This document shows positions 10,944 to 21,510 of a stretch of 64,000 nucleotides of DNA, in pieces. The notes under the pieces were generated by a model. That model searched no databases. It had not been told where the DNA came from and saw only the letters and a list, made by a program, of their open reading frames with translations. A program made the translations under genes and the position numbers. Location of the stretch: contig NZ_CANMWS010000015.1 in assembly GCF_947501665.1 (NCBI RefSeq), forward strand, positions 80,386-144,385. Reading direction: 5' to 3'. Source of the DNA: an uncultured Shewanella sp. (GTDB taxonomy: Bacteria > Pseudomonadota > Gammaproteobacteria > Enterobacterales > Shewanellaceae). Position 1 is the first letter of the stretch; the number at the start of each line of letters is the position of its first letter.

Positions 10944-11251
10944 GATGACGTAATTCTTCTATATTAAGGTCATGAAACGCAAGTACATTTACTGCATTAC
11001 GGGCCTAGTTTATGTTTCTCGTGCCTCACGGCAAGGTACTAGGCAAAGGTGCGCATACCGTTAGACGCAATCTCTGCGTGTCGCATCCTATTTATGGCTC
11101 ATTTTCAATGGTTACAAAAACAAGGAATTCGTTGTAAAACGTCAACCAACCCCATAAATTCTTTAATATCTGTCCGGTAATGCCAAATCGACGTACTTGC
11201 GCTTAATAACAAGTTTAAAATTAATGTTCGAATTTGGAGCTAGAATAAAGA

Positions 11252-11276
11252 AAAACCACATATAAACAGTGGTTTT
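11252..11276. terminator. Terminator-like hairpin in the rne/rluC gap
   Basis: Stem AAAACCAC / GTGGTTTT followed by T residues on the plus strand and by TTTTTCTTTATT on the minus strand. Its place between divergent genes is unusual for a plain terminator. Confidence 0.55.
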
Positions 11277-11392
11277 TTACCCCGTTTAGTCGTGAAAGCG
11301 CACTTAAATGGCTTTGTATTGATACAACGACTTGCAAATCAATGGTTTGCTACAGGTGTAAAAAGTGTTTTAGTCTCTTTACCTAGGCTAGC

Positions 11393-11437
11393 AATATGGA
11401 AGAAAGGGTAAGTTTTTATCAAACTTTCTTCCATATT
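11393..11437. repeat. Perfect 14-bp inverted repeat upstream of rluC
   Basis: AATATGGAAGAAAG at 11393-11406 is perfectly inverted at 11424-11437, with a 17-base spacer. No T-run follows, so it is more likely a structural element or protein-binding palindrome than a terminator. Confidence 0.7.
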
Positions 11438-11541
11438 TGTGGGGTAAATATAGCAATATTAGAGAAATTCATCAAATGGAAAGACAAATTCTTTTGTGGA
11501 TGTTGTACAATAGGCCCCATAGATAGACACTATGGCGTATC

Positions 11542-12525
11542 ATGACTAATTCAACTCCTCATTCAGTATCCGATCCCGCTCCAAAAGTAACGGTAAAGTT
11601 AATAACAATAGATGAAGATCATGCAGGGCAAAGAATTGATAACTTTTTGTTAACTCACTTAAAGGGTGTCCCCAAAAGTATGATTTATCGTATCGTCCGT
11701 AAAGGTGAAGTGCGTGTCAATAAAAAGCGTATTAAGCCTGAGTATAAACTTCAAGACGGAGATATTGTAAGAGTTCCCCCAGTGAGAGTGTCTAAAACGG
11801 ATACCCGCCCAGGCCCCAGTGCTAAATTGACCAAAGTGTCACAATTAGAATCACGTATTATTTACGAAGATAAATTTATTATTGTGCTCAATAAGCCTGC
11901 CGGTATTGCGGTGCACGGGGGGAGCGGTGTGGATTTTGGCGTGATTGAAGCCATGCGCTCTTTGCGTCCACAGCAGAAATTTTTAGAATTAGTGCATCGT
12001 TTAGATAAAGATACGTCCGGTGTGCTGTTGATTGCAAAAAAACGTAGTGCATTAAAGCATTTGCACGATCAATTGCGCTATAAAAAGATGCAAAAAGATT
12101 ATCTTGCTTTAGTCCGTGGTGCTTGGCAAGTGCACGATAAAGCCGTTAAAGCGCCTTTATTGAAATTAACCCTAAAATCAGGTGAACGCATTGTTAGAGT
12201 GAATAAAGAAGGTAAAGCATCGGAAACCCGGTTTAAGATCATGCAGCGCTACAGTGATAGCACATTAGTGCAAGCAAGCCCTGTGACTGGGCGCACTCAT
12301 CAAATACGCGTGCATTGTCAATACACAGGACATCCAATTGCATGTGATGATAAATACAGCGAACAAAAATTTGATGATTCTATGCGTGAGCAAGGGCTTA
12401 ACCGTTTATTTTTGCATGCAGCCAAACTGAAGTTTACTCATCCTGATAGTGCAGAGGTAATGGAAGTTAAGGCGCCACTTGATGCGGTGTTAGAGAGTAC
12501 ATTAAAGAAATTGAAGAAAGTGTAA
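11542..12525 (+). CDS. rluC: 23S rRNA pseudouridine synthase RluC
   Basis: Converts uridines 955, 2504 and 2580 (E. coli numbering) of 23S rRNA to pseudouridine. It has an N-terminal S4 RNA-binding domain (GQRIDNFLLTHL to about residue 80) and the RluA-type catalytic domain with the active-site motif HRLDKDTSG. 327 aa is near the usual 319. Position divergent from rne, and similarity of the S4 region, support RluC over the paralogues RluA and RluD. The ATG at 11542 has only a weak ribosome site. Confidence 0.93.
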   Translation: MTNSTPHSVSDPAPKVTVKLITIDEDHAGQRIDNFLLTHLKGVPKSMIYRIVRKGEVRVNKKRIKPEYKLQDGDIVRVPPVRVSKTDTRPGPSAKLTKVSQLESRIIYEDKFIIVLNKPAGIAVHGGSGVDFGVIEAMRSLRPQQKFLELVHRLDKDTSGVLLIAKKRSALKHLHDQLRYKKMQKDYLALVRGAWQVHDKAVKAPLLKLTLKSGERIVRVNKEGKASETRFKIMQRYSDSTLVQASPVTGRTHQIRVHCQYTGHPIACDDKYSEQKFDDSMREQGLNRLFLHAAKLKFTHPDSAEVMEVKAPLDAVLESTLKKLKKV

Positions 12526-12568
12526 GTCAGTGTGATTGAGTGAGTGGAATACACTCACTCGATATATT

Positions 12569-13150
12569 TTACAGGCAGTGAACCCCTTGCTTTGCCAGTA
12601 AATCAATCAAACTAATCAAAGGTAAACCCACAAGTGTATTGGGATCTTTACCTTCCAAGCGCTTAAATAACGCAATACCTAATCCTTCACTTTTAAAACT
12701 ACCGGCACAATTTAGTGGTCGTTCTTGCTCTACATAATGCTCTATTTGTTGTTGACTGAGCGAGCGAAAATGCACGTTAAAGGGTTCAACGAGCGAATGA
12801 CTGGTTTGTGTTGCAATGTTATATACGGCTAGCCCTGTGTAAAATGTGATGATTTTCCCCGATGCTTGTTTGAGTTGTTCAATGGCATTATTGGCATTGA
12901 GTGGCTTACCGATAATTTTGCCATTAATGACTGCCACTTGATCTGAGCCGATAACAATTCCTTCTTGATAGTCATCTTTTGCGCTGCGTGCTTTTTGCTC
13001 GGCTAATCGCCTGACAAGTTGCTCGGCTGTTTCACTTGGTAAAGCACTTTCATCAATATTGGGATGAAAAGTGGTGAAAGGCAGGTTGAGTTTATTCAAT
13101 AAGGACTGCCGATATTGAGAGGTAGAAGCGAGAATTAAAGGCGGTTGCAT
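12569..13150 (-). CDS. Maf-family nucleotide pyrophosphatase (YceF type)
   Basis: Maf/HAM1-like fold enzyme hydrolysing nucleoside triphosphates to monophosphates. The N-terminus [13 protein letters not shown] carries the SxxR-type Maf signature, followed by DESALPSE and the GSDQVAV motif. 193 residues is typical. The E. coli homologue YceF (7-methyl-GTP pyrophosphatase) lies in the same rluC/yceD neighbourhood, so this subfamily is favoured over YhdE. It is convergent with rluC and divergent from yceD. Confidence 0.9.
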   Translation of the reverse strand: MQPPLILASTSQYRQSLLNKLNLPFTTFHPNIDESALPSETAEQLVRRLAEQKARSAKDDYQEGIVIGSDQVAVINGKIIGKPLNANNAIEQLKQASGKIITFYTGLAVYNIATQTSHSLVEPFNVHFRSLSQQQIEHYVEQERPLNCAGSFKSEGLGIALFKRLEGKDPNTLVGLPLISLIDLLAKQGVHCL

Positions 13151-13546
13151 GATAAGCGCTCATCAAAAATAATATTGTGGACTATTGTCGCTAAAAAATG
13201 ACTCATGGTGCAAGGGATCGAAGAAGCTAATAAAGTAAGATGTACTTTATCTTTTTTGATCAGACTACTTTAAGGGGGAAGTAGGGCAATATTTAATGGC
13301 ATTGTATTGTGCCTAATGGATGTGGAATACAAATAAAGACTAAATTTTGCTTTAATTTAATGAAAAAAGCGCCAACCGCAGTTATTTTAAGCGTAATAGC
13401 TTGAGTAAAGGGGGAGTCTTGGGTAAAATTTATAATCAGTCAATTTTAATTTTAGGGTGGAATGAAAGGTAAAAAGCACTCAATTAATGAGTGAATGTTA
13501 TTTTTCTTTTGACTCTATGGATTTCAAACTATAATATGCGCGCCTT
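13151..13546. promoter_or_regulatory. maf/yceD divergent intergenic region
   Basis: About 400 AT-rich bases with no credible gene. It must contain the promoter of the yceD-rpmF-plsX-fab transcript. A TATAAT-like TATAATATG lies at about 13530-13538, very close to the yceD start, suggesting a short leader. Confidence 0.5.
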
Positions 13547-14071
13547 ATGCAAACAGTAAAGATACCGGTTTCAATTGATCCCGTTCGCGCTGCCACAAGC
13601 CAGCTTTCATATGAAGGCATTGTTTCTGGTAAGCAGTTAAAGCGATTAAATGAATTATGTGCCGGCGACTGTTCCGATGTAGCAGTGTCGATTGAATGTG
13701 GTGAAGATATACAGGGGATAGTCTACCTGAAAGGGAAGGCTGTGACGGAGCTCACTCTGCATTGTCAACGTTGCATGACACCTTTTACTACAGAGGTTAC
13801 GGTCGAATTTAGTTTTGGCCTTTGTAAGACTGAAACTGAAATCGATGAGCTCCCGGATGCGTATGAGCCTATTGAGTGCAATGAAATTGGCGAAGTTCGT
13901 CTGCATCAATTGATAGAAGATGAATTGATAGTATCTATGCCCCTCATTGCAATGCATGATGATGAAAATTGTCATCTTGGTGGCAAAGATATTGTGGTAG
14001 GCGAGATAGAACCCGCTCAAGAGGAGCGTCCAAATCCGTTTGCAGTGTTAGAAAAACTGAAGAGCAAGTAA
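13547..14071 (+). CDS. yceD: 23S rRNA accumulation protein YceD (DUF177)
   Basis: Small DUF177 protein required for proper 23S rRNA accumulation in E. coli and normally encoded just before rpmF. The 174-residue product has the family's CQRCM motif and the IEDELIVSMPLIAMH segment with DENC further on. It is 17 bases upstream of rpmF and begins the lipid-synthesis operon, linking ribosome and membrane production. Confidence 0.92.
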   Translation: MQTVKIPVSIDPVRAATSQLSYEGIVSGKQLKRLNELCAGDCSDVAVSIECGEDIQGIVYLKGKAVTELTLHCQRCMTPFTTEVTVEFSFGLCKTETEIDELPDAYEPIECNEIGEVRLHQLIEDELIVSMPLIAMHDDENCHLGGKDIVVGEIEPAQEERPNPFAVLEKLKSK

Positions 14072-14088
14072 TCTAGGAGACAGGGCCA

Positions 14089-14259
14089 ATGGCAGTACAA
14101 CAGAATAAAAAGTCACGTTCAAAGCGTGGAATGCGTCGTTCACATGATTCTTTGAGCACAGCTCAATTATCAGTCGATGCGACCAGCGGTGAACTTCACC
14201 GTCGTCACAACGTGACTGCGGATGGTTTTTACCGCGGTCAAAAGGTTATCAATAAGTAA
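14089..14259 (+). CDS. rpmF: Ribosomal protein bL32
   Basis: 56-residue basic protein of the large ribosomal subunit beginning [20 protein letters not shown], the classic L32 N-terminus, and ending in VINK. AGGAGA lies 8-13 bases upstream of the ATG. It sits between yceD and plsX, as in most gammaproteobacteria. Confidence 0.97.
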   Translation: MAVQQNKKSRSKRGMRRSHDSLSTAQLSVDATSGELHRRHNVTADGFYRGQKVINK

Positions 14260-14274
14260 TTTGTTGATTAACCT

Positions 14275-15303
14275 ATGACGAGTCTGACGCTTGCGTTAGA
14301 TGCAATGGGAGGCGATTTTGGTCCTCGCATTACAGTGCCTGCTACTTTGCAGGCACTTCGTCTTCATCCCTTTCTTAATGTCATCCTCGTCGGTGATAAA
14401 GCGCAAATTACCCCTCTGCTACAAGACATATCGTCTTCCATTTTAAATCGGATTATTGTTCGCCATACTACCGAAACGGTTGCTATGTCTGATCAACCTG
14501 TGTTTGCTTTAAGGCATCGTAAACAAAGTTCCATGCGTTTAGCGTTGGAGGCGGTTAGAGAAGGGGAGGCAGACGCTTGCGTAAGTGCGGGAAACACTGG
14601 CGCGTTAATGGCTATGTCCAAAGTGTTATTGAAAACCCTATCCGGTATTCATAGGCCTGCACTGGTTAGCTGTTTACCCGCAGTGAATCAAACTCCCGTG
14701 TATCTATTAGACTTGGGCGCCAATGTGACTTGTGATGCACAAGGGCTTGTTCAGTTTGCATTAATGGGCACAGTATTGAGTGAAGTGGTTGATGAGACAT
14801 CATCGCCAAAAGTGGCATTATTAAATGTCGGGGTTGAAGAAATAAAGGGAAATGAGCAAGTACAAAAGGCTGCTCAGTTACTACAAAAAATACCCCATAT
14901 TAATTATGTGGGCTTTATCGAAGGTAATGATTTATATTCTGGTGACGTGGATGTGATTGTTTGTGATGGTTTTGTGGGCAACATTACCCTTAAAACATCC
15001 GAAGGTATTGCCCGTTTATTAGTTCAACAGCTTAAAAAAGGATTAACCCAAGGCTTTTTTGTTCGCTTACTCGCCAAACTCATCGCACCACGGATCCGTT
15101 CTGTGTTAAATAAAATGAACCCCGACCACTATAATGGGGCAACTCTGTTAGGATTGCGCGCAATTGTAATAAAAAGTCATGGAAGTGCAGATGAAGCAGC
15201 TCATCTTAGAGCGATTAATTTAGCTGTGACAGAAGCACAACGCCGACTCCCTCAGATGATAGAACAACGTCTCGAGTCGATCCTTTTAGACACTAAAAGC
15301 TGA
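14275..15303 (+). CDS. plsX: Phosphate acyltransferase PlsX
   Basis: Makes acyl-phosphate from acyl-ACP, the acyl donor for glycerol-3-phosphate acylation by PlsY and a link between fatty acid and phospholipid synthesis. The 342-residue product has [11 protein letters not shown] at the N-terminus, [18 protein letters not shown] and the CDGFVGNI motif. It follows rpmF by 15 bases and fabH follows by 10, so all are one transcript. Confidence 0.96.
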   Translation: MTSLTLALDAMGGDFGPRITVPATLQALRLHPFLNVILVGDKAQITPLLQDISSSILNRIIVRHTTETVAMSDQPVFALRHRKQSSMRLALEAVREGEADACVSAGNTGALMAMSKVLLKTLSGIHRPALVSCLPAVNQTPVYLLDLGANVTCDAQGLVQFALMGTVLSEVVDETSSPKVALLNVGVEEIKGNEQVQKAAQLLQKIPHINYVGFIEGNDLYSGDVDVIVCDGFVGNITLKTSEGIARLLVQQLKKGLTQGFFVRLLAKLIAPRIRSVLNKMNPDHYNGATLLGLRAIVIKSHGSADEAAHLRAINLAVTEAQRRLPQMIEQRLESILLDTKS

Positions 15304-15313
15304 AAAAATCCTT

Positions 15314-16273
15314 ATGCATACAAAAATTCTCGGTACCGGTAGTTATTTGCCCGTACAAGTACGCAGTAATCAAGATCTTGAAAATATGGTTGAAACTTCA
15401 GATCAGTGGATTGTTGAGCGTACTGGCATTTCTGAAAGAAGAATTGCCGCAGTCGATGAATCAGTGACGACGATGGGTTATCAAGCCGCATTAAAAGCTA
15501 TTGAAATGGCGGGTATAGAGGCGAGCGAATTAGACATGATCGTTTGCGGTACAACCAGTGCGACTCATGCATTTCCTGCTGCAGCCTGTGAGATCCAAGC
15601 TAAATTAGGCTTGCATACGATCCCTGCTTTTGACATTGCCGCTGCCTGTTCTGGTTTTGTTTACGCACTTTCTGTGGCGGATCAATATGTCAAATCTGGT
15701 GCTGCAAAAAAAGTATTAGTCATTGGTGCGGATGTATTATCGCGTTTGTGTGATCCCGATGATCGTTCGACCATTATTTTGTTTGGTGATGGTGCAGGCG
15801 CTGTAGTTGTAGGCGCATCAGAAACCCCAGGTATTTTATCGACCAGTATTTATGCGGATGGACGTCAAGGTGATTTATTGAAGTCGACCATTCCAACCCG
15901 TGGTCAGTCTGTTGATGATGTCAGTGATTACATGCAAATGAAAGGCAATGATGTCTTTAAAGTGGCTGTGACAAAATTGTCTCATGTGGTGATTGAAGCA
16001 CTGAAGCAAAATAATATTGAAAAGTCGGATATTGATTGGCTTGTGCCTCATCAGGCCAACTTTCGTATTATCAAGGCGACAGCAAAAAAATTAGATATGA
16101 GTCTTGATAAAGTGGTGTTAACGTTAGCTAAACACGGTAATACTTCGGCGGCTTCAGTGCCTATTGCATTAGATGAAGCGGTCAGGGATGGACGCATTCA
16201 ACGTGGTCAAATGTTATTACTTGAGGCATTTGGTGGCGGTTTTGCCTGGGGCAGTGCGTTAATCCGCTTTTAA
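15314..16273 (+). CDS. fabH: 3-oxoacyl-ACP synthase III (FabH)
   Basis: Condenses acetyl-CoA with malonyl-ACP to start fatty acid elongation. The thiolase-fold catalytic triad is visible: Cys in AAACSGF, His in VPHQANFRI and Asn in HGNTSAAS. 319 aa is standard and the C-terminus [13 protein letters not shown] is typical. Lies 10 bases after plsX. Confidence 0.97.
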   Translation: MHTKILGTGSYLPVQVRSNQDLENMVETSDQWIVERTGISERRIAAVDESVTTMGYQAALKAIEMAGIEASELDMIVCGTTSATHAFPAAACEIQAKLGLHTIPAFDIAAACSGFVYALSVADQYVKSGAAKKVLVIGADVLSRLCDPDDRSTIILFGDGAGAVVVGASETPGILSTSIYADGRQGDLLKSTIPTRGQSVDDVSDYMQMKGNDVFKVAVTKLSHVVIEALKQNNIEKSDIDWLVPHQANFRIIKATAKKLDMSLDKVVLTLAKHGNTSAASVPIALDEAVRDGRIQRGQMLLLEAFGGGFAWGSALIRF

Positions 16274-16305
16274 CCAAAAAGCACAAATTAATATAGGAAG
16301 AGATA

Positions 16306-17232
16306 ATGGAAAAGACGGCTTTTGTGTTTCCTGGCCAAGGTTCTCAATCTGTAGGTATGTTAGCTGAGCTGGCAACAGAGCATCAGATTATTGAACAAAC
16401 CTTCAGCGAAGCAAGTGATGTTTTAGGTTATGACTTATGGGCACTTGTTCAGCAAGGTCCGAGTGAAACCTTGAATGAAACAGATAAAACGCAACCTGCA
16501 TTATTAACAGCAAGTGTGGCTATTTGGCGTGCTTATACACATGCTCAGATTTCGCGACCCACTATTTTAGCTGGACACAGTTTGGGCGAGTATTCTGCTT
16601 TAGTTTGTGCTGGTGTGATTGATTTTATCGATGCGGTGAAGTTAGTACAGCTTAGAGGTCAATTAATGTTAGAAGCGGTGCCTGCGGGTGCTGGCGCGAT
16701 GTATGCCATTATCGGGTTAGATAATGACAAGATCAGTGAGGCATGTGATGAAGCTTCACAAGGTGCAATTGTCAGTCCGGTTAATTTTAATAGTCCTGGG
16801 CAAGTCGTGATCGCTGGCGAAAAAGACGCCGTTGATCGCGCTGCATTATTATGTAAAGAAAAAGGCGCTAAAAAAGCCATGCCGCTAGCTGTCAGTGTAC
16901 CTTCGCATTGCGCATTAATGAAGCCAGCTGCTGATAAGTTAGCACAAGCATTAGCAAGTATTGAGTTTAAAACGCCGTCAATTGATGTGATTAATAATGT
17001 TGATGTGACGGTATCGAGTAACAGTGATGAGATCAAAGATGCCTTAGTACGTCAGCTTTATTGTCCTGTTCGTTGGACTGAAACTGTTGAGCACTTTGCA
17101 AAAGATGGGATTGAGCGTTTGTTTGAAATAGGACCAGGCAAGGTGCTTACGGGATTAACAAAACGTATTGATCGTTCGATTTCAGCACAAGCGATAAATG
17201 ATGTCGCTTCTTTCTCAGCATTGACTGAATAA
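16306..17232 (+). CDS. fabD: Malonyl-CoA:ACP transacylase (FabD)
   Basis: Loads malonyl groups on ACP. The 308-residue product has VFPGQGSQ near the N-terminus, the nucleophile elbow GHSLGEYSAL with the catalytic Ser, and the partner His in VPSHCALM. AGGAAGAG precedes the ATG. It lies between fabH and fabG in the usual order. Confidence 0.97.
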   Translation: MEKTAFVFPGQGSQSVGMLAELATEHQIIEQTFSEASDVLGYDLWALVQQGPSETLNETDKTQPALLTASVAIWRAYTHAQISRPTILAGHSLGEYSALVCAGVIDFIDAVKLVQLRGQLMLEAVPAGAGAMYAIIGLDNDKISEACDEASQGAIVSPVNFNSPGQVVIAGEKDAVDRAALLCKEKGAKKAMPLAVSVPSHCALMKPAADKLAQALASIEFKTPSIDVINNVDVTVSSNSDEIKDALVRQLYCPVRWTETVEHFAKDGIERLFEIGPGKVLTGLTKRIDRSISAQAINDVASFSALTE

Positions 17233-17241
17233 GGAATTTAA

Positions 17242-17988
17242 ATGAGTATTCATTTTGATTTATCGGGGCAAGTTGCATTAGTGACAGGCGCCAGTCGTGG
17301 TATTGGACGTGCAGTAGCTGAAACATTGGTTTCAGCAGGCGCTGTTGTGATAGGCACCGCCACAAGTGAACGAGGTGCTGAGGCTATTCAAGCGTATTTA
17401 GGCGATAAAGGCCATGGTTTAGTCTTAAATGTGACGGATGCACAGTCTGTCACGGAACTTTTTGCTACTATCAAAGACAAAGTGGGTGAAGTTAATATTC
17501 TTGTTAATAATGCGGGTATCACTCGTGATAATTTGTTAATGAGAATGAAGGATGATGAGTGGCAAGATATTGTTGATACTAACTTAACGTCTTTATTTAG
17601 AACATCTAAAGCCGTTATGCGTCCGATGATGAAAAAACGTTCGGGTCGTATTATCAATATTGGTTCTGTTGTTGGTACAATGGGGAATGCAGGTCAAACC
17701 AATTATGCGGCTGCTAAAGCTGGATTAATTGGATTTACTAAATCACTTGCAAGAGAGGTTGCATCTCGTCACATAACAGTGAATGCTATTGCGCCTGGCT
17801 TTATTCAGACTGACATGACGGATGAGCTGACGGAAGAGCAACAACAAGCTATTATGTCACAAGTGCCAATGGAGAGGTTAGGAAAGCCACAGGAAATTGC
17901 TGATGCTGTTCTCTTTTTAGCGTCGGATTCGGCAGCCTATATTACAGGGGAAACACTCCATGTGAATGGCGGCATGTACATGGTATAA
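17242..17988 (+). CDS. fabG: 3-oxoacyl-ACP reductase (FabG)
   Basis: NADPH-dependent short-chain dehydrogenase that reduces 3-oxoacyl-ACP. Shows TGASRGIGR for cofactor binding, NNAGITRD, the catalytic Ser region NIGSVVG, YAAAKAG with catalytic Tyr and Lys, and the C-terminal GGMYMV. 248 aa. Starts 9 bases after fabD with AAGGAA as ribosome site. Confidence 0.97.
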   Translation: MSIHFDLSGQVALVTGASRGIGRAVAETLVSAGAVVIGTATSERGAEAIQAYLGDKGHGLVLNVTDAQSVTELFATIKDKVGEVNILVNNAGITRDNLLMRMKDDEWQDIVDTNLTSLFRTSKAVMRPMMKKRSGRIINIGSVVGTMGNAGQTNYAAAKAGLIGFTKSLAREVASRHITVNAIAPGFIQTDMTDELTEEQQQAIMSQVPMERLGKPQEIADAVLFLASDSAAYITGETLHVNGGMYMV

Positions 17989-18151
17989 AAACAAGTAGTA
18001 GACAATTATTGAAAATTTTGGTGGTATTTTATATCCATTTTAGGCTAAATTTGTGGTTAGACCACACAAGTTAAGCTTGCATTGTCAGCGAATTTCAATA
18101 AAATACTCATAATCTTACGCACGAGCGTAATTTGAATAGGAAAGAAAACTA

Positions 18152-18385
18152 ATGAGCAACATCGAAGAACGTGTAAAGAAAATCATCATTGAGCAACTAG
18201 GCGTTAAAGAAGAAGAAGTTAAATCAGCAGCATCTTTCGTTGACGATTTGGGCGCAGATTCTCTAGACACTGTTGAGTTGGTTATGGCGCTAGAAGAAGA
18301 GTTTGATACCGAGATCCCTGATGAGGAAGCTGAAAAGATCACTACTGTACAAGCAGCGATCGACTATGTTTCTAAGAATCAGTAA
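18152..18385 (+). CDS. acpP: Acyl carrier protein
   Basis: 77-residue acidic carrier of growing acyl chains. The phosphopantetheine attachment Ser lies in the [10 protein letters not shown] motif. It has its own 163-base upstream region, so probably an extra promoter, fitting the high ACP demand. A strong terminator follows immediately, so fabF is largely transcribed separately. Confidence 0.98.
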   Translation: MSNIEERVKKIIIEQLGVKEEEVKSAASFVDDLGADSLDTVELVMALEEEFDTEIPDEEAEKITTVQAAIDYVSKNQ

Positions 18386-18399
18386 TTAGAATTCTTAGG

Positions 18400-18427
18400 A
18401 AACAGGCGGCATTTTTGCCGCCTGTTT
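18400..18427 (+). terminator. Terminator after acpP
   Basis: Stem AACAGGCGGCA / TGCCGCCTGTT with a four-base loop and a following T-run, 14 bases after the acpP stop. Confidence 0.92.
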
Positions 18428-18577
18428 TTGTTTCTGTCTATGATGGTGATGGGTCATCAAGTCAATTTTATTCTCATTTCCATTTCTTAATGCTTCCGCC
18501 ATTCTAGGCAATATAGATTAATAGTATGTATTCGTTATACTATTGTAATTTTCCCACAAAATGATGAAGGTGACAGC

Positions 18578-19816
18578 GTGTCTAAACGTCGTGTAGTCAT
18601 AACTGGCTTAGGCTTAGTTAGCCCTGTAGGTAATACTGTAGATTCTTCTTGGAAAGCGTTAGTTTCAGGTAAAAGTGGAATTGCGCCAATCACTAAATTT
18701 GATGCGAGTGAATACTCAACCCGTTTTAGTGGCTCTGTAAAAGACTTTGATGTTGAGGAATATCTATCGCGTAAAGACGCACGTAAGATGGATTTATTTA
18801 TTCAATACGGTATGGCCGCAGGTATACAAGCGGTAACGGATGCCGGTCTTGAAATGGATAAACTCGATCCTCGCCGTGTTGGCACTGCTATTGGTGCCGG
18901 TATGGGGGGAATGCCATTAATAGAGCAAAACTTTGCCGCTTTATCTAAAGGTGGTCCGAGAAAAATTTCTCCCTTTTTTGTTCCTAGTACCATTATCAAT
19001 ATGATAGCAGGGCATTTATCGATCAAATATGGTATGAAAGGCCCTAACTTTGCTGTTACGACTGCTTGTACTACAGGCGTACATAACATTGGTTTTGCAG
19101 CGCGAACCATTGCTTATGGTGATGCTGATATTATGCTTGCGGGCGGAGCTGAAGATGTCACCTGCCCATTGGGCGTCGGTGGATTTGGCTCAGCAAAAGC
19201 ATTATCAACCCGTAATGATGATCCACAAGCAGCGAGTCGTCCCTGGGATAAAGACAGAGATGGGTTTGTGATAGGTGATGGCGCAGGTGTGATGGTCATG
19301 GAAGAATATGAGCATGCTAAAGCAAGAGGGGCGACCATTTATGGTGAGCTTGTCGGTTTTGGTATGAGTGGTGATGCGTTTCATATGACATCCCCCCCAA
19401 GTGACGGTGAAGGTGCGGCAGCTGCAATGGTAAATGCCATGAATGATGCAAAAGTGACTCGAGAGCAAATTGGCTATATTAATGCTCATGGTACATCTAC
19501 TCCAGCAGGTGATAAAGCCGAGGCGGCAGCGGTGAAGTCGACTTTTGGGGATCATGCTTATCGTTTGATGGTGAGCTCGACTAAATCAATGACAGGGCAT
19601 TTATTGGGTGCGGCTGGTGCAGTAGAAGCGATTGTGACGCTATTAGCGTTGAAAGATCAAGTTATTCCACCCACAATCAATTTAGACAATCCTGATGATG
19701 GCTGTGATTTGGATTTTGTGCCTCATACAGCAAGGGACCATCAGTTTGATTTTGCCCTGTGTAATTCATTTGGTTTTGGTGGCACCAATGGCTCACTATT
19801 GTTTAAAAAGATCTAG
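18578..19816 (+). CDS. fabF: 3-oxoacyl-ACP synthase II (FabF)
   Basis: Elongating condensing enzyme that also adjusts membrane unsaturation at low temperature. 412 aa with the Cys nucleophile in [12 protein letters not shown] and the two catalytic His in [11 protein letters not shown] and [11 protein letters not shown]. It starts with GTG, preceded by GAAGGTGA. A terminator separates it from acpP, and another ends it, so it is not followed by the pabC-mltG-tmk-holB genes seen in E. coli. Confidence 0.96.
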   Translation: MSKRRVVITGLGLVSPVGNTVDSSWKALVSGKSGIAPITKFDASEYSTRFSGSVKDFDVEEYLSRKDARKMDLFIQYGMAAGIQAVTDAGLEMDKLDPRRVGTAIGAGMGGMPLIEQNFAALSKGGPRKISPFFVPSTIINMIAGHLSIKYGMKGPNFAVTTACTTGVHNIGFAARTIAYGDADIMLAGGAEDVTCPLGVGGFGSAKALSTRNDDPQAASRPWDKDRDGFVIGDGAGVMVMEEYEHAKARGATIYGELVGFGMSGDAFHMTSPPSDGEGAAAAMVNAMNDAKVTREQIGYINAHGTSTPAGDKAEAAAVKSTFGDHAYRLMVSSTKSMTGHLLGAAGAVEAIVTLLALKDQVIPPTINLDNPDDGCDLDFVPHTARDHQFDFALCNSFGFGGTNGSLLFKKI

Positions 19817-19862
19817 TTATTCATTTCCTTCCTTTTCCATTGAAATGAAGTTGATGGTTTTT

Positions 19863-19890
19863 AAAAGCGCTCTTTGAAGCGCTTTTTTTA
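19863..19890 (+). terminator. Terminator after fabF
   Basis: Stem AAAAGCGC / GCGCTTTT followed by Ts, 46 bases after fabF. Confidence 0.88.
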
Positions 19891-19988
19891 TGTAATGGAA
19901 CACTGCTAAATTTGGGGAACAGGAGGTTTTGACATACACTTGTTGAATGTGGTTGAGTAAACCCACGTGAGGGTTGTAAAGGGGAAAT

Positions 19989-20468
19989 ATGTCCGGTCAA
20001 GAAAATGCGATAACATTGCGGTTTTTAGCTGAGCCTGCAGATGTCAATTTTGGCGGTAAAGTGCATGGCGGGGCTGTCATGAAATGGATTGATTTAGCGG
20101 GTTATGCTTGCGCTGCGGGTTGGAGTGGTAAATATTGTATTACTGCTTACGCGGGGGGGATCCGTTTTTTAAAGCCTATTTATGTTGGTAATATTGTTGA
20201 AGTCAGTGCAAGGGTAAGTTATACCGGACGCACATCTATGCATTTGAGCATTGAAGTCCAAGCGGGCGATCCAAAAGGTGCTGAGCGCCATTTAACAACG
20301 AATTGTATTTTGATTATGGTGGCTGTTGATGATGTTGGTTTACCGACTCCCGTACCGGAATGGGTGCCAAAAACAAAACAAGAAATCAGAGATAGAGAAT
20401 CGGCATTAAAGTTGATGGAATTACGAAAGCAGTTAACGGAGCATATGGAATCACATACGGCGCTTTAA
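19989..20468 (+). CDS. Acyl-CoA thioesterase, hotdog fold (YciA-like)
   Basis: Cytoplasmic hotdog-fold thioesterase that hydrolyses acyl-CoA. The 159-residue protein has the family's N-terminal ADVNFGGKVHGGAVMKWID segment with the conserved Asn/Asp region and helix, and a central TGRTSMHLSIEV strand. YciA-like and human brain-type acyl-CoA hydrolases share this layout. It is monocistronic, ended by a bidirectional terminator; a housekeeping role in CoA recycling is inferred. Confidence 0.87.
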   Translation: MSGQENAITLRFLAEPADVNFGGKVHGGAVMKWIDLAGYACAAGWSGKYCITAYAGGIRFLKPIYVGNIVEVSARVSYTGRTSMHLSIEVQAGDPKGAERHLTTNCILIMVAVDDVGLPTPVPEWVPKTKQEIRDRESALKLMELRKQLTEHMESHTAL

Positions 20469-20481
20469 TTGATATCATTAG

Positions 20482-20510
20482 AAGGGTTATTATTTAGCAT
20501 AATAACCCTT
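20482..20510. terminator. Bidirectional terminator
   Basis: Stem AAGGGTTATT / AATAACCCTT with a 9-base loop between the convergent thioesterase and cdd genes. Confidence 0.87.
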
Positions 20511-20525
20511 TTCTATTCTGCCTTT

Positions 20526-21416
20526 TTAAGCGGGTGTGGCTAATACATGTTCCAATTGCACATGGCTGACTGCATTGAGGGCATCCGTTGTCGCGCCAAT
20601 TAATGACACTTTACCTTTGGATGACTCAACTAATATCGCCCGTGTGATATCAGTGAAATCTTGTCCGTGACGAACCATTGCTGACAGCGCCATTTGCATA
20701 GGCAGCATTGATGGATTAAAGGCTGCATTCTCAGCATATCGACTGCTGTATTGCTTGCCATCGAGGGTTTCTAATATAACGGCCGCATGATTATGAGTAT
20801 ACGGGGCGTAGCTCTGATTGGTATGTTCAAGTGCGCTTTGTACGAAGGGATCGTCAGACTCAAGTGAATGTGGGCTTTCTTGTACTGATAATAGTGGCTG
20901 TTTAACATTGAGGTCACTGGGACCAAATGCGTACGGCAAATAATGAGTTAATGGCTTTGGTGCTTGCTTGGGAAGGTGAATGATGATTTCATCTCCTTTT
21001 ACCAGTTCATTCATAAATTGTCGGCAGTGCCCACAAGGGGAAGCATTGACTATAATATCAGTAATATGCTTTTCACCTTTTAGCCAAGCATGACTAATGG
21101 CACTTTGTTCTGCATGAACAGAGTGAAATAAAGCCTTACCTTGAAGCTCAATATTGGCCCCCATATAAATATCACCACTGGCACCTTTAGCAATGGCACC
21201 AACATAGAATTCACTTATTGTAGGTTTTGACAATGCTGCAGCAATAGGCAGCAATTGAAGGAGTAATGTTTCTTCATCTAATTGAGTTGCATCAACAAGC
21301 GCTTGCAGCTGTTGAGCATTAATGTGCCCTGAAAAATCATTGGTTAATAACGGTGATAAAGCTTGAGCCAATGAACGTTGTAATGTGTTAATGGGTTCAA
21401 TAAATCGATCTTGCAT
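20526..21416 (-). CDS. cdd: Cytidine deaminase (long dimeric type)
   Basis: Deaminates cytidine and deoxycytidine in pyrimidine salvage. The N-terminal catalytic domain holds the Zn ligands and proton shuttle in VHAEQSA (His and Glu) and SPCGHCRQF (two Cys). A second, non-catalytic deaminase-like domain fills the C-terminal half. 296 aa matches the E. coli-type long enzyme (294 aa). Confidence 0.94.
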   Translation of the reverse strand: MQDRFIEPINTLQRSLAQALSPLLTNDFSGHINAQQLQALVDATQLDEETLLLQLLPIAAALSKPTISEFYVGAIAKGASGDIYMGANIELQGKALFHSVHAEQSAISHAWLKGEKHITDIIVNASPCGHCRQFMNELVKGDEIIIHLPKQAPKPLTHYLPYAFGPSDLNVKQPLLSVQESPHSLESDDPFVQSALEHTNQSYAPYTHNHAAVILETLDGKQYSSRYAENAAFNPSMLPMQMALSAMVRHGQDFTDITRAILVESSKGKVSLIGATTDALNAVSHVQLEHVLATPA

Positions 21417-21510
21417 GAACCACTCCTACTGCTATTTTTCTTATTGGCAGCTAATACTACCACAGAAAAATAGAAAGTGGGCAGTGGTTCTAGGCGATAT
21501 TAAGCATCTT

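Larger units (their letters stand above)
10944..11541. promoter_or_regulatory. rne/rluC divergent intergenic region with likely long rne 5' leader
   Basis: About 600 bases without a gene between divergent rne and rluC. Near rne it contains short hairpins such as GACGCA/TGCGTC around 11063-11080. Farther out are a terminator-like stem (11252-11276) and a perfect 14-bp inverted repeat (11393-11437). In E. coli the rne message has a long structured leader through which RNase E controls its own mRNA. A similar arrangement here is inferred from position and structure, not proven. Confidence 0.5.
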
